Shown here: positions 44,559 through 53,846 of the stretch, piece after piece
Position numbering within the stretch: position 1 is the stretch's first letter
Layout: each line of letters opens with the position of its first letter
Made by a program: the position numbers and the translations under genes
Assembly (NCBI RefSeq): GCF_001509835.1
Contig: NZ_JXTJ01000004.1
Location: 310,001 to 374,000, forward strand
Length of the DNA stretch: 64,000 nucleotides
DNA from: Allobosea sp. WAO
Lineage (GTDB): Bacteria; Pseudomonadota; Alphaproteobacteria; Rhizobiales; Beijerinckiaceae
Direction of reading: 5' to 3'
The notes under the pieces: model-generated
What the model was told of the DNA's origin: nothing
The model's input: the letters and a program-made list of their open reading frames with translations, nothing else
Databases searched by the model: none

Positions 44559-45812
44559 ATGCAAGGTATCCGGCTGAAGCTCATTGTCGGCATCTCGGCG
44601 GCTTTCGCCTTGCTGGCGGGAGACGCCGGCGCACAGGAGCGCCCGCGGCAGCGTAATCCGGCCCCCGCGAACGCCAAGGTTTCCTTCGTCGATCTCGGCG
44701 ATAACGCCAAGGTTCCCGGCAAACTGCTGGTGCGTTTCGCCATCACCGGCATGGAGATCGCGCCAGCCGGCACGCAACGCCGCAATGCCGGCCACCATCA
44801 TCTGCTGATCGACACCAATCTGCCCCCGCTCGGCCAGCCGATCCCGAGCGACTTCAACCATCTGCATTTCGGCGGCGGTCAGACCGAAGCCGAGATCCTG
44901 CTCTCGCCCGGCCGCCACACCTTGCAGCTGCTCTTCGCCGATCACGATCACGTGCCGCACGACCCGCCGGTGATGTCCGAGAAGATTACCGTCGAGGTCG
45001 AAGCCATGCCGGAGGAGAAACCGCGCACCGCCGCCGCACCGAACGCCCAGGTCTTCTTCGTTGGGCTTCAGGATGGCGCGACGATCCCCGCCCGCTCGGT
45101 CATTCGCTTCGGCACCGCGAACATCGCGATCGTCCCGGCCGGCACGAAGCAGGACAATGCCGGCCACCACCATCTCCTGGTCGATGCCGAACTGCCGCCG
45201 CTCGACCGCGAGATACCCAGCGATTTCAACCATCTGCACTTCGGGCGCGGCCAGACCGAAACCGAGCTGACGCTGCCGCCCGGCGAGCACACGCTGCAAC
45301 TGCTCTTCGCCGACCACGAGCATGTCCCGCACGATCCGCCGGTGATGTCGCAGAAGATCAAGGTGCGCGTCGAGGCGGCCTCGGCAACGCAGGCGCCAGC
45401 TGTGCCTCAGGCTCCAGTCGGCAAGCCGGGGCGCACGCCCGCGCCCAACGACGCCGCCGTCTATTTCATCTATCCGCGCAATGGCACGACGATCTATGCG
45501 ACCTCGACGATCCGCTTCGGCCTACGCAACATGGGCGTGGCTCCGGCCGGGATCATCAAGCCGAATACCGGCCATCACCATCTCCTGATCGACGTACCGA
45601 CGCCGCCGCTCGACGTCGCCATTCCCAGCGACCTCAACCATCTGCATTTCGGCAACGGTCAGACCGAGCGCAAGATCACCCTTCCTCCCGGCAGGCACAC
45701 CCTGCAACTCATCCTCGGCGACGATCAGCACGTGCCGCACGATCCGCCGGTGCTGTCCGAACGGATCGAGGTCTTCGTCGGCAATCCCCGAAAGCGGAGC
45801 AAGCGTCGATGA
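44559..45812 (+). CDS. Secreted protein with three DUF4399-type domains
   Basis: A 417-residue exported protein with a signal peptide of about 25 residues (ending LAGDAGAQ). It holds three tandem copies of one domain (about residues 40-150, 158-275 and 295-410). Each copy has the motif GHHHLLID or GHHHLLVD, then an IPSDFNHLHFG or IPSDLNHLHFG block, a GQTE turn, and an HVPHDPPV tail motif. The many His residues suggest metal or ligand binding, but this is inference. The single-domain protein 45809-46291 follows with a 4-base overlap. The DUF4399 label is from memory. Confidence 0.82.
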   Translation: MQGIRLKLIVGISAAFALLAGDAGAQERPRQRNPAPANAKVSFVDLGDNAKVPGKLLVRFAITGMEIAPAGTQRRNAGHHHLLIDTNLPPLGQPIPSDFNHLHFGGGQTEAEILLSPGRHTLQLLFADHDHVPHDPPVMSEKITVEVEAMPEEKPRTAAAPNAQVFFVGLQDGATIPARSVIRFGTANIAIVPAGTKQDNAGHHHLLVDAELPPLDREIPSDFNHLHFGRGQTETELTLPPGEHTLQLLFADHEHVPHDPPVMSQKIKVRVEAASATQAPAVPQAPVGKPGRTPAPNDAAVYFIYPRNGTTIYATSTIRFGLRNMGVAPAGIIKPNTGHHHLLIDVPTPPLDVAIPSDLNHLHFGNGQTERKITLPPGRHTLQLILGDDQHVPHDPPVLSERIEVFVGNPRKRSKRR

Positions 45813-46291
45813 GCAGGCCAGTGCGCATCGCCGAGCCACCTGCTTCCTTCCGCATGCGGCGGCTGACTGCCCTCGCCTGCCTCGCCCTGCTCTGCCCGCT
45901 GCTTGCGGCCACGGCCCCGTCCGCGCAGACGGCCCAGCGCCAGCCATCGCCGCGCGGCGCCCTGCTCTACTTCCATTACCCGCTCGACGGCCTGCGCGTG
46001 CCAGAGCGCTTCACCGTGCGGATGGGGCTGAAAGAGATGGGCGTCGCGCCGGCCGGCATCGACAAGCCGCTGACCGGCCACCATCACCTGCTGATCGATG
46101 TCGAGCCGCCGCCGCCGGACCAGCCGATTCCAGCCGACTACAATCACATCCATCTCGGCAACGGCCAGACCGAGGTCGTCGTCACCCTGCCGAAAGGCAC
46201 TCACACGCTGCAATTGCTGCTCGGCGACCACCTGCACACACCGCATCAGCCGCCGGTTATGTCTCAGAAGATCACAGTCTATGTCCGCTGA
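45809..46291 (+). CDS. Secreted single DUF4399-type domain protein
   Basis: A 160-residue protein with a probable signal peptide or anchor (LTALACLALLCPLLAATAPS) and one copy of the same His-rich domain: TGHHHLLID, IPADYNHIHLG, GQTEVVV and HTPHQPPVMS. It is closest by eye to the third copy of the upstream gene, suggesting duplication. It overlaps the upstream gene by 4 bases, so they are translationally coupled. It precedes the pseudo-caspase gene by 49 bases. Confidence 0.82.
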   Translation: MSRPVRIAEPPASFRMRRLTALACLALLCPLLAATAPSAQTAQRQPSPRGALLYFHYPLDGLRVPERFTVRMGLKEMGVAPAGIDKPLTGHHHLLIDVEPPPPDQPIPADYNHIHLGNGQTEVVVTLPKGTHTLQLLLGDHLHTPHQPPVMSQKITVYVR

Positions 46292-46340
46292 ACCTTCACG
46301 CCCGTGACGGCGCGGGCGGCCTGTCGGAGCGCTGAACCGA

Positions 46341-48119
46341 ATGTCCTGGTACCGCCAGCTCGCTACCTTGCTTTTGGCACTGGCCGCCCTACTCGCTCCG
46401 GCCTGGCTGCCGACGCCCGCCGGCGCGCAGGGCGGCGGGGCCCCTGCAAGGCTGGCGCTGGTGATCGGCAACGCCGGCTACAAGGACGCAGCGCTCGCCA
46501 GCGCCGTGACCGATGCCCGCGCCGCCGCCGAGATCCTGCGCCAGGGCGATTTCGACGTGATAGCCGTCGAGAACGCCGACGCCGCCGGGCTGGAACGGGC
46601 GCTGAGTTCGTTCAAGGACAAGCTGACACGCGGCGCCCAGGTCGTCGTCTTCTATGCGGGCCATGCGGTCCAGCTTCGCGGACGCAATTTCCTTGTCCCG
46701 GTCGATGCCGCGATCAGATCGCCCGGCGATCTCAGCCGCGCCGCAATCGACTTCGACCGTCTGCTCGACGCGCTGATCGTCAGCCGGCCGGCAAGCGCGG
46801 TGATCGTCCTCGACGCCGCCCGCGACAATCCCTGGCAGGCAGCACTCGGCGGCAACCTCAAGGGGCTCGCTCCAATCGAGCCCATCGAGAATATAGCGGT
46901 GATGGCGCCTGCCGCTCCCGGACGGACCATCGCCGAGCCGGCCGGGCGCTCCAGCCCGGCGGTCGAGGAATGGTTGAAGGCGATCCGGACGCCCGGGCTC
47001 GACATGGCTGCCGCCCTCACCCGCAGCCGCGATGCCCTCGCCCGGCGAAAGCTGCAGATCTGGATCTCGTCGCTCCCCGCAGCCGGGCTCGTGGTCACGC
47101 CGACGGCGAGGCCTGCCGTCGCCGCACAGGCGACGCGCGGCGTCATCACCGCGCCGCCGCCGCCCGGGCCGCAATCCGACCAGCTCGGCCCCTATGAGCT
47201 CTCCTTCTGGGAGACCATCCGCAACAGCGAGAACCCGGCCGAATACCGCGCCTATCTCGACGCCTATCCCAATGGCCGCTTCGCCAGTCTCGCCCGGACG
47301 CGGGAAGAGTTCTTCAGGAGCCGCGGCCAGGGCCGCCCGGCCCCCAGCTCACCGCCCCAGACCGCCAGCGTCGCGCCTGGGCGAACGAGCGCCGCCCCGG
47401 GACCCGCCAGAATCATCCGCGATTGCGATGATTGCCCCGAGCTCGCGCTGATCCCCGCAGGCGGCTTCGAAATGGGCTCGAACGAGATGTTCGAGTTCGA
47501 GAAGCCGGTGCGCACGGTCACGATCGGCAATCCCTTCTATATCGGCACGCGCGAGGTCACTTTCGCCGAATGGGACGCCTGCGTCGCCCAGGGCGGCTGC
47601 AGCCATCGCCCTGGCGACCGCAATCTAGGCCGCGGCAACCGGCCGGTCACCGACATCCATTGGAACGATGCCGGCGCCTATGTCGTCTGGCTCTCGCTGA
47701 AGACCGGGCGGAAATATCGCCTGCCGACGGAGGCTGAGTGGGAATATGCCGCCCGCGCCGGCACGGCGACCAGCTATCCCTGGGGGAACGCCATCGACAA
47801 GGAGAAGGCCAATTGCGTCGGCTGCAACGCACAGCCGCGGCGCCAGGCCATCGAGGTCGGCCAGTTCCCGCCCAACGCTTTTGGCCTCTACGACATGGCT
47901 GGAAACGCCGCCGAATGGGTCGCCGATTGCTGGAGCGAGAGCTATCGGGCCTCGCCACGCGACGGCAGCGCCTATTCGCCGCCGGGCTGCCGTGAGCGCG
48001 TGCTGCGCGGCGGCTCCTTCAACAACGACCCGCGTTACCTGCGCTCGGCCGCGCGCTTCAAATACGAAAGCGACGTGCGCTTCTACACCAATGGCTTCCG
48101 CGTCGTCCGCGAGCCCTGA
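46341..48119 (+). CDS. Secreted caspase-like domain lacking catalytic Cys, fused to SUMF1-type domain
   Basis: A 592-residue protein with a signal peptide (about 1-31, ending TPAGAQGG). The caspase-like domain (about 33-235) matches the neighbouring active caspase: RLALVIGNAGYKD, VVFYAGHAVQ (His kept), but VIVLDAARDNP in place of the DACR motif, so the catalytic Cys is Ala. The linker has SENPAEYRAYLDAYPNGRF, also found in the neighbour. The C-terminal SUMF1/FGE-like domain (about 355-592) starts ELALIPAGGFEMGSNE and has RLPTEAEWEYAARAG and MAGNAAEWVADCW. Near the end, RVLRGGSFNNDPRYLRSAARF lacks the two active-site cysteines of true formylglycine-generating enzymes. Both halves therefore look non-catalytic or use another chemistry. 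Six or more other Cys residues are present. Confidence 0.85.
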   Translation: MSWYRQLATLLLALAALLAPAWLPTPAGAQGGGAPARLALVIGNAGYKDAALASAVTDARAAAEILRQGDFDVIAVENADAAGLERALSSFKDKLTRGAQVVVFYAGHAVQLRGRNFLVPVDAAIRSPGDLSRAAIDFDRLLDALIVSRPASAVIVLDAARDNPWQAALGGNLKGLAPIEPIENIAVMAPAAPGRTIAEPAGRSSPAVEEWLKAIRTPGLDMAAALTRSRDALARRKLQIWISSLPAAGLVVTPTARPAVAAQATRGVITAPPPPGPQSDQLGPYELSFWETIRNSENPAEYRAYLDAYPNGRFASLARTREEFFRSRGQGRPAPSSPPQTASVAPGRTSAAPGPARIIRDCDDCPELALIPAGGFEMGSNEMFEFEKPVRTVTIGNPFYIGTREVTFAEWDACVAQGGCSHRPGDRNLGRGNRPVTDIHWNDAGAYVVWLSLKTGRKYRLPTEAEWEYAARAGTATSYPWGNAIDKEKANCVGCNAQPRRQAIEVGQFPPNAFGLYDMAGNAAEWVADCWSESYRASPRDGSAYSPPGCRERVLRGGSFNNDPRYLRSAARFKYESDVRFYTNGFRVVREP

Positions 48120-48148
48120 CCGGCAACAAGCCACGGCCTGAAACGAGA

Positions 48149-48174
48149 AAGGCCGCTGCGCAGGCAGCGGCCTT
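48149..48174 (-). terminator. Terminator after sufT
   Basis: An 11-base stem (AAGGCCGCTGC and GCAGCGGCCTT arms, four-base loop) lies between convergent genes. On the minus strand it is followed by TTTCTCGTTT, giving a U-rich tail 26 bases after sufT. It may also end the plus-strand transcript, though without a T run. Confidence 0.75.
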
Positions 48175-48199
48175 GCTCATGCCTCGGATGAACGTCCGC

Positions 48200-48580
48200 T
48201 CACCACATGTCGAGCGCGACGCGCGCCTCGTCCGACATGCGCGACTGATCCCAGGGCGGATCGAAGGTCATGTTGACCGTGACCGAGGCGATGCCCGGCA
48301 CCGCGCCAACCGCGTTCTCGACCCAACCGGGCATTTCGCCGGCGACCGGACAGCCGGGCGCGGTCAGTGTCATGTCGATCGTGACCTGGCGGTCATCGGC
48401 GATATCGACACGGTAGATCAGCCCGAGCTCGTAGATGTCGGACGGAATCTCGGGGTCGTAGACCGTCTTTAGCGCCGCCACGATATCGTCGGTCAGACGA
48501 TCGATTTCCTCCGGCGGCAGGCCGGTGCTGGCGCCCATCGTGGGCGCGTTCGGCTTGATTTGCTCGGCAGTGTCGCTCAT
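48200..48580 (-). CDS. sufT: SufT (DUF59/MIP18-type) iron-sulfur assembly protein
   Basis: A 126-residue cytosolic protein that helps mature Fe-S proteins. The family blocks are ALKTVYDPEIPSDIYELGLI and VTIDMTLTAPGCPVAGEM; the Cys in APGCP is the conserved one. The C-terminus has VTVNMTFDPPWDQSRMSDEA. It is the last gene of the suf operon, 28 bases after sufS, and is followed by a terminator. A sufA (A-type carrier) gene, usual next in order, is absent here. Confidence 0.92.
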   Translation of the reverse strand: MSDTAEQIKPNAPTMGASTGLPPEEIDRLTDDIVAALKTVYDPEIPSDIYELGLIYRVDIADDRQVTIDMTLTAPGCPVAGEMPGWVENAVGAVPGIASVTVNMTFDPPWDQSRMSDEARVALDMW

Positions 48581-48608
48581 GGCGCTTCCAGTTCAGGCAA
48601 TCGGCGGT

Positions 48609-49847
48609 TCAGGAGAACAGGTCTTCCGCCTTGCGCAGGGCCTCGACCAGCTTATCGACTTCCTCCAGCGTATTGTAGAGGCCGAACGACGCACGGCAGG
48701 TCGACGTCACCCCATATCGTGCGAGCAGAGGCATCGCGCAATGGGTACCGGCCCGCACGGCGACGCCGGCCCGGTCAATCACGGTGGCGACGTCGTGCGC
48801 ATGCGCGCCCTTCATCTCGAAGGCGACAATCGCGCCCTTCTCCTTCGCCTTGCCGAAGATGCGGATCGAGTTCATCTCGCCGAGCCGCTGCATGGCGTAG
48901 TCGTGGAGGCGCGCCTCATGGGCCGCGATGTTCTCGCGTCCGAGCGCCATCATGTAGTCGAGCGCGGCACCGAGGCCGACCGCCTCGATGATCGCCGGGG
49001 TACCGGCCTCGAAGCGGTGCGGCGGATCGTTATAGGTAATCGCGTCCTCGCTGACGGTCAGGATCATCTCGCCGCCACCCTCATAGGGAGGCAGCTTGGC
49101 GAGCCATTCGCGCTTGCCCCAGAGCACGCCAGAGCCGGTCGGCCCATAGTTCTTGTGGCCGGTGAAGGCGTAGAAATCACAACCGAGCGCCTGTACGTCG
49201 ACCGGCAGATGGACCGCGCCCTGGCTGCCGTCGACGACCAGCGGGATCCGGTAGCTCTGGCAGATCTTCGCGACCTCGGCGATCGGGACGATGGTGCCGA
49301 TCGCGTTCGACATATGCGTCAGCGCCACCACCTTGGTCCGCGGCGAGATCAGCTTCTCGAACTCCTCGATGAGGAAATTGCCGTCCTCGTCGACCGGCGC
49401 CCATTTGATCACGGCGCCGTGGCGCTCGCGCCAATAGTGCCAGGGCACGATGTTGGAGTGGTGCTCCAGGATCGAGAGGATGATCTCGTCGCCTTCCTGG
49501 ATCTTCAGGTGCTGCCCGAGCGACGAGGCGACAGCGTTCAGCGCCCCCGTCGAGGAGCGCGTGAAGATGATCTCCTCGATATGGGCGGCGTTGAGGAAAC
49601 GCCGCGCGCTTTCGCGCGCCGCCTCATAGGCCTCGGTCGAGGCATTGGCGAGATAATGCAGGCCGCGATGGACGTTGGCATAGTCCTCGCGCATCAGCTT
49701 CGTCATCGCCTCGATAACCGCCTCGGGCTTCTGGGCCGAGGCGGCATTGTCGAGATAGACCAGCGGCTTGCCGTAGACCTCGCGCGAGAGGATCGCGAAA
49801 TCCTTGCGGATGGCCTGGACGTCGTAGGGCTTCGCGATCACGTTCAT
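48609..49847 (-). CDS. sufS: Cysteine desulfurase SufS
   Basis: PLP enzyme releasing sulfur from cysteine for Fe-S cluster building. The PLP lysine is in AFTGHKNYGPTGSG, and the catalytic Cys is in VAVRAGTHCAMPLL near residue 370. The N-terminal YLDNAASAQKPEAVIEAM and DEIILSILEHHSN are class II desulfurase blocks. It is 412 residues with no missing part. It starts 3 bases after the tautomerase stop and probably accepts sulfur relay from a SufE-type partner outside the window. Confidence 0.95.
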   Translation of the reverse strand: MNVIAKPYDVQAIRKDFAILSREVYGKPLVYLDNAASAQKPEAVIEAMTKLMREDYANVHRGLHYLANASTEAYEAARESARRFLNAAHIEEIIFTRSSTGALNAVASSLGQHLKIQEGDEIILSILEHHSNIVPWHYWRERHGAVIKWAPVDEDGNFLIEEFEKLISPRTKVVALTHMSNAIGTIVPIAEVAKICQSYRIPLVVDGSQGAVHLPVDVQALGCDFYAFTGHKNYGPTGSGVLWGKREWLAKLPPYEGGGEMILTVSEDAITYNDPPHRFEAGTPAIIEAVGLGAALDYMMALGRENIAAHEARLHDYAMQRLGEMNSIRIFGKAKEKGAIVAFEMKGAHAHDVATVIDRAGVAVRAGTHCAMPLLARYGVTSTCRASFGLYNTLEEVDKLVEALRKAEDLFS

Positions 49848-49850
49848 GGC

Positions 49851-50057
49851 TCAACCCTTTCCGGGCTCGGGCGTGCGGTTGGCGACGAGGATGCCGGCAT
49901 GCCCCCAATCCTCGCGCTCGATCTCCTGGATCACGATATGGGTGTTCTGCGGGTTCTTGCCGAGCACGCGCACCAGAGTCTGCGTGAACTCCTTGACGAT
50001 CTCGGCCTTCTGCTCGCGGCTCGCGCCCTTGGTGAGCTGCAGGTTGACGTAAGGCAT
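49851..50057 (-). CDS. Small 4-oxalocrotonate-tautomerase-like protein
   Basis: A 68-residue tautomerase-superfamily protein. The conserved Pro1 after the initiator Met is present (MPYVNLQ), and the Arg near residue 14 (GASREQK) fits a catalytic role. DWGHAGILVANR near the C-terminus is family-like. It sits between sufD and sufS with a 1-base overlap (TGATG) to sufD and a 3-base gap to sufS, so it belongs to the suf transcript. Its substrate and any Fe-S link are unknown. Confidence 0.85.
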   Translation of the reverse strand: MPYVNLQLTKGASREQKAEIVKEFTQTLVRVLGKNPQNTHIVIQEIEREDWGHAGILVANRTPEPGKG

Positions 50058-51406
50058 CAGATCGTCTCCAGCTTCGGCGCCGCCTCGCGCTGCGAGAGCC
50101 AGCGGTCGATCTCCCGCATGACGATCTCGCGCACTGCCTCGTCGCCGACGAACTCGGTGACCTCGCCGGCAAAGGCGGTGAGCACCAGCGCCTCGGCCTG
50201 CGGCCGCGGCAGACCGCGCGCCATCAGGTAGAAGAGCTGCTCGCCATCCATCTGCGCGACGGTCGCACCATGGCCGCAGACCACGTCGTCGGCGAAGATC
50301 TCGAGCTCGGGCTTGTTGAACATCGTCGCGCCGTCATTGAGCAGGAGCGCGTTGCTCTTCATGCTGCCGTCGGTCTTCTGCGAATGCTGGCGAACGACGA
50401 CCTTGCCCTGGAAGACGCCGGTCGCCTCACCCTCTATGATGTTCTTGAACAGCTCGCGGCTTTCGCCATGGGCCGCCGCATGATCCATCACCAGCGTGAC
50501 GTCGGAGTGCTCCTGCTTGCGCAGCAGGTTGATGCCGCGCAGCGCCGCCCGGCTGTGCTCGCCGGCGTAGCGCACGAAGCTCTGCTGGCGCAGCACGCCG
50601 CAGCAGGTCGCGAGCGCGACCGAGGCGAAGTTGGCATGCGCGCCGATCTCGGCGAGCAGCGACTGCACCCGCACAGTCTCCGGCCGCTGGCGCGTGACGA
50701 TGCGGACATGCTCGACCTCGGCATTGTCGCCGACGGCAAAGGACAGCGCGCTGTTGATCTGGCTCGGGGCCGCGCCGACGCTCTCGCACTGCTCGACGAC
50801 CGTGGCCTTCGCCCCGGCGCCGACCGAAACCAGCACGCGGGAGAACTGCGCGGTCTCCTTCGCGCCGGAATCGATGCCGAGAAGCAGGATCGGCCGCGAA
50901 AGCTCGACGCCGGGCGCGATCTCGATGACTATGCCGTCCCGTGCGAAGGCCGCGTTGAGCATCAGCGCGCTGTCGTCGCGCGCCACTTCCGGCAGCGCGA
51001 GCGCCGCCGCCGTCGCCTCCGGCGCCTCGGTCAGCGCCTCGGCAAGGCTGCGGACCGTGACGCCCTCGGGCAGCGTGTCGAGGTCGGAATCGGTCGGGCT
51101 GAAGATGCCGTCGATGCTGACCAGGCGCGGGCCCGGGATGGTCTGGATGGCGAGACGGTCGGCCACCGCCTGCGGACGCTCGGAGCGGCGCGCCAGCGGC
51201 ATCGCCTCGCGCACGAGCGAGCGCAGATCGGTATAGCGCCAGGATTCGAGCCGGCGATGCGGCAGGCCTTTGGCCTCGAAGCCGGCGAAGGCATCCTCGC
51301 GCAGCTTGCGCACCGCGCCGGCGCCCGGCAGCTCCGCCTTCACATTGGCGAACTGCTCGGCGAGCTGCTGCTCGGCCGCGGTCTTGAGGGGGGTGATGAT
51401 CGCCAT
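50057..51406 (-). CDS. sufD: SUF complex subunit SufD
   Basis: Part of the SufBCD scaffold on which clusters are built. The 449-residue protein has the C-terminal SufBD beta-helix with VFQGKVVVRQHSQKTDGSM and FADDVVCGHGATVAQM, and the conserved His in GHGATV. The N-terminal third is helical and less conserved. It shares one base with the sufC stop and one with the tautomerase start. Confidence 0.94.
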   Translation of the reverse strand: MAIITPLKTAAEQQLAEQFANVKAELPGAGAVRKLREDAFAGFEAKGLPHRRLESWRYTDLRSLVREAMPLARRSERPQAVADRLAIQTIPGPRLVSIDGIFSPTDSDLDTLPEGVTVRSLAEALTEAPEATAAALALPEVARDDSALMLNAAFARDGIVIEIAPGVELSRPILLLGIDSGAKETAQFSRVLVSVGAGAKATVVEQCESVGAAPSQINSALSFAVGDNAEVEHVRIVTRQRPETVRVQSLLAEIGAHANFASVALATCCGVLRQQSFVRYAGEHSRAALRGINLLRKQEHSDVTLVMDHAAAHGESRELFKNIIEGEATGVFQGKVVVRQHSQKTDGSMKSNALLLNDGATMFNKPELEIFADDVVCGHGATVAQMDGEQLFYLMARGLPRPQAEALVLTAFAGEVTEFVGDEAVREIVMREIDRWLSQREAAPKLETI

Positions 51407-52158
51407 TACGCGGCCTCACCATAGGACGCATAGCCGCTCTTCTCGAGCTCGAGCGCCAGCTCCTTGCCGCCGGTCCGCACGATCTTGCCCTTCGACATCA
51501 CATGCACGGTGTCGGGCACGATATGGTCGAGCAGGCGCTGATAGTGGGTGATGACCAGGAAGCCGCGGTTCTTGGCGCGTAGCGCGTTGACGCCGTCGGC
51601 GACGATGCGCAGCGCGTCGATGTCGAGGCCGGAATCGGTCTCGTCGAGGATGCACATGGAAGGCGCCAGGAGCGCCATCTGCAGGATCTCCATCCGCTTC
51701 TTCTCGCCGCCGGAGAAGCCGACATTGAGCGGGCGGCGCAGCATATCGCGAGCGATACCAAGGCTATCTGCCGCAGTGTTGACCTGCTTGATGAAGTCGG
51801 GCGTCAGCAGCTCGGCCTCGCCGCGCGCCTTGCGCTGCGCATTCATCGCCGCCTTGAGGAAGGTCATGGTGGCGACGCCGGGGATCTCCAGCGGATACTG
51901 GAAGGCGAGGAAGATGCCGGCGGCGGCGCGGGCATCGGCCTCCATCTCCAGGATGTTCTCGCCATTGAGCAGGATCTCGCCGTCGAGGACCTCATAGTCC
52001 TCCTTGCCGGCGATGACGTAGGACAGCGTCGACTTGCCGGAGCCGTTCGGCCCCATGATCGCGGCGACCTCGCCGGCGTTCACGGTGAGGTTGAGGCCGT
52101 TGAGGATCTGCTTGTCCTCGTCGGCGATCTTGACGACCAGATTGCGAATTTCGAGCAT
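51406..52158 (-). CDS. sufC: SUF ATPase SufC
   Basis: ABC-type ATPase of the SufBCD complex. Walker [13 protein letters not shown], the signature [17 protein letters not shown] and Walker [18 protein letters not shown] are all intact. It is 250 residues, the normal size. It starts 137 bases after sufB; that gap holds an inverted pair of repeat elements, so sufC may be partly separated from sufB by an RNA structure. Confidence 0.97.
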   Translation of the reverse strand: MLEIRNLVVKIADEDKQILNGLNLTVNAGEVAAIMGPNGSGKSTLSYVIAGKEDYEVLDGEILLNGENILEMEADARAAAGIFLAFQYPLEIPGVATMTFLKAAMNAQRKARGEAELLTPDFIKQVNTAADSLGIARDMLRRPLNVGFSGGEKKRMEILQMALLAPSMCILDETDSGLDIDALRIVADGVNALRAKNRGFLVITHYQRLLDHIVPDTVHVMSKGKIVRTGGKELALELEKSGYASYGEAA

Positions 52159-52176
52159 TTATTTCGTTCTTTCGTG

Positions 52177-52287
52177 AGCCCTCATCCTGAGGAGCGCGCG
52201 CAGCGCGCGTCTCGAAGGATGCGTTTCAGGAGCAAGCCCACCATCCTTTTAAGACGCCGCCTCTGGCGGCTCCTCAGGATGAGGGCT
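52177..52287. repeat. Inverted pair of intergenic repeat elements between sufB and sufC
   Basis: The outer arms at 52177-52195 and 52269-52287 are perfect 19-base reverse complements (AGCCCTCATCCTGAGGAGC). Each half also contains a GC-rich stem and an AAGGATG/CATCCTT end, so the region is two copies of a roughly 44-base element facing each other. This CCTCATCCTGAGGAGC type is a familiar dispersed repeat in Rhizobiales. It could form a long hairpin inside the suf transcript. Confidence 0.85.
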
Positions 52288-52295
52288 GGTGAAAA

Positions 52296-53768
<1,473 letters not shown>

Positions 53769-53846
53769 ATCTACTCTCCTGTCGCGGGTTCAAGGCCCGC
53801 CGGTTTGGTCTTCGTCTTGTTGGTCGTGTTCGTCTTGCCGCAGGGT

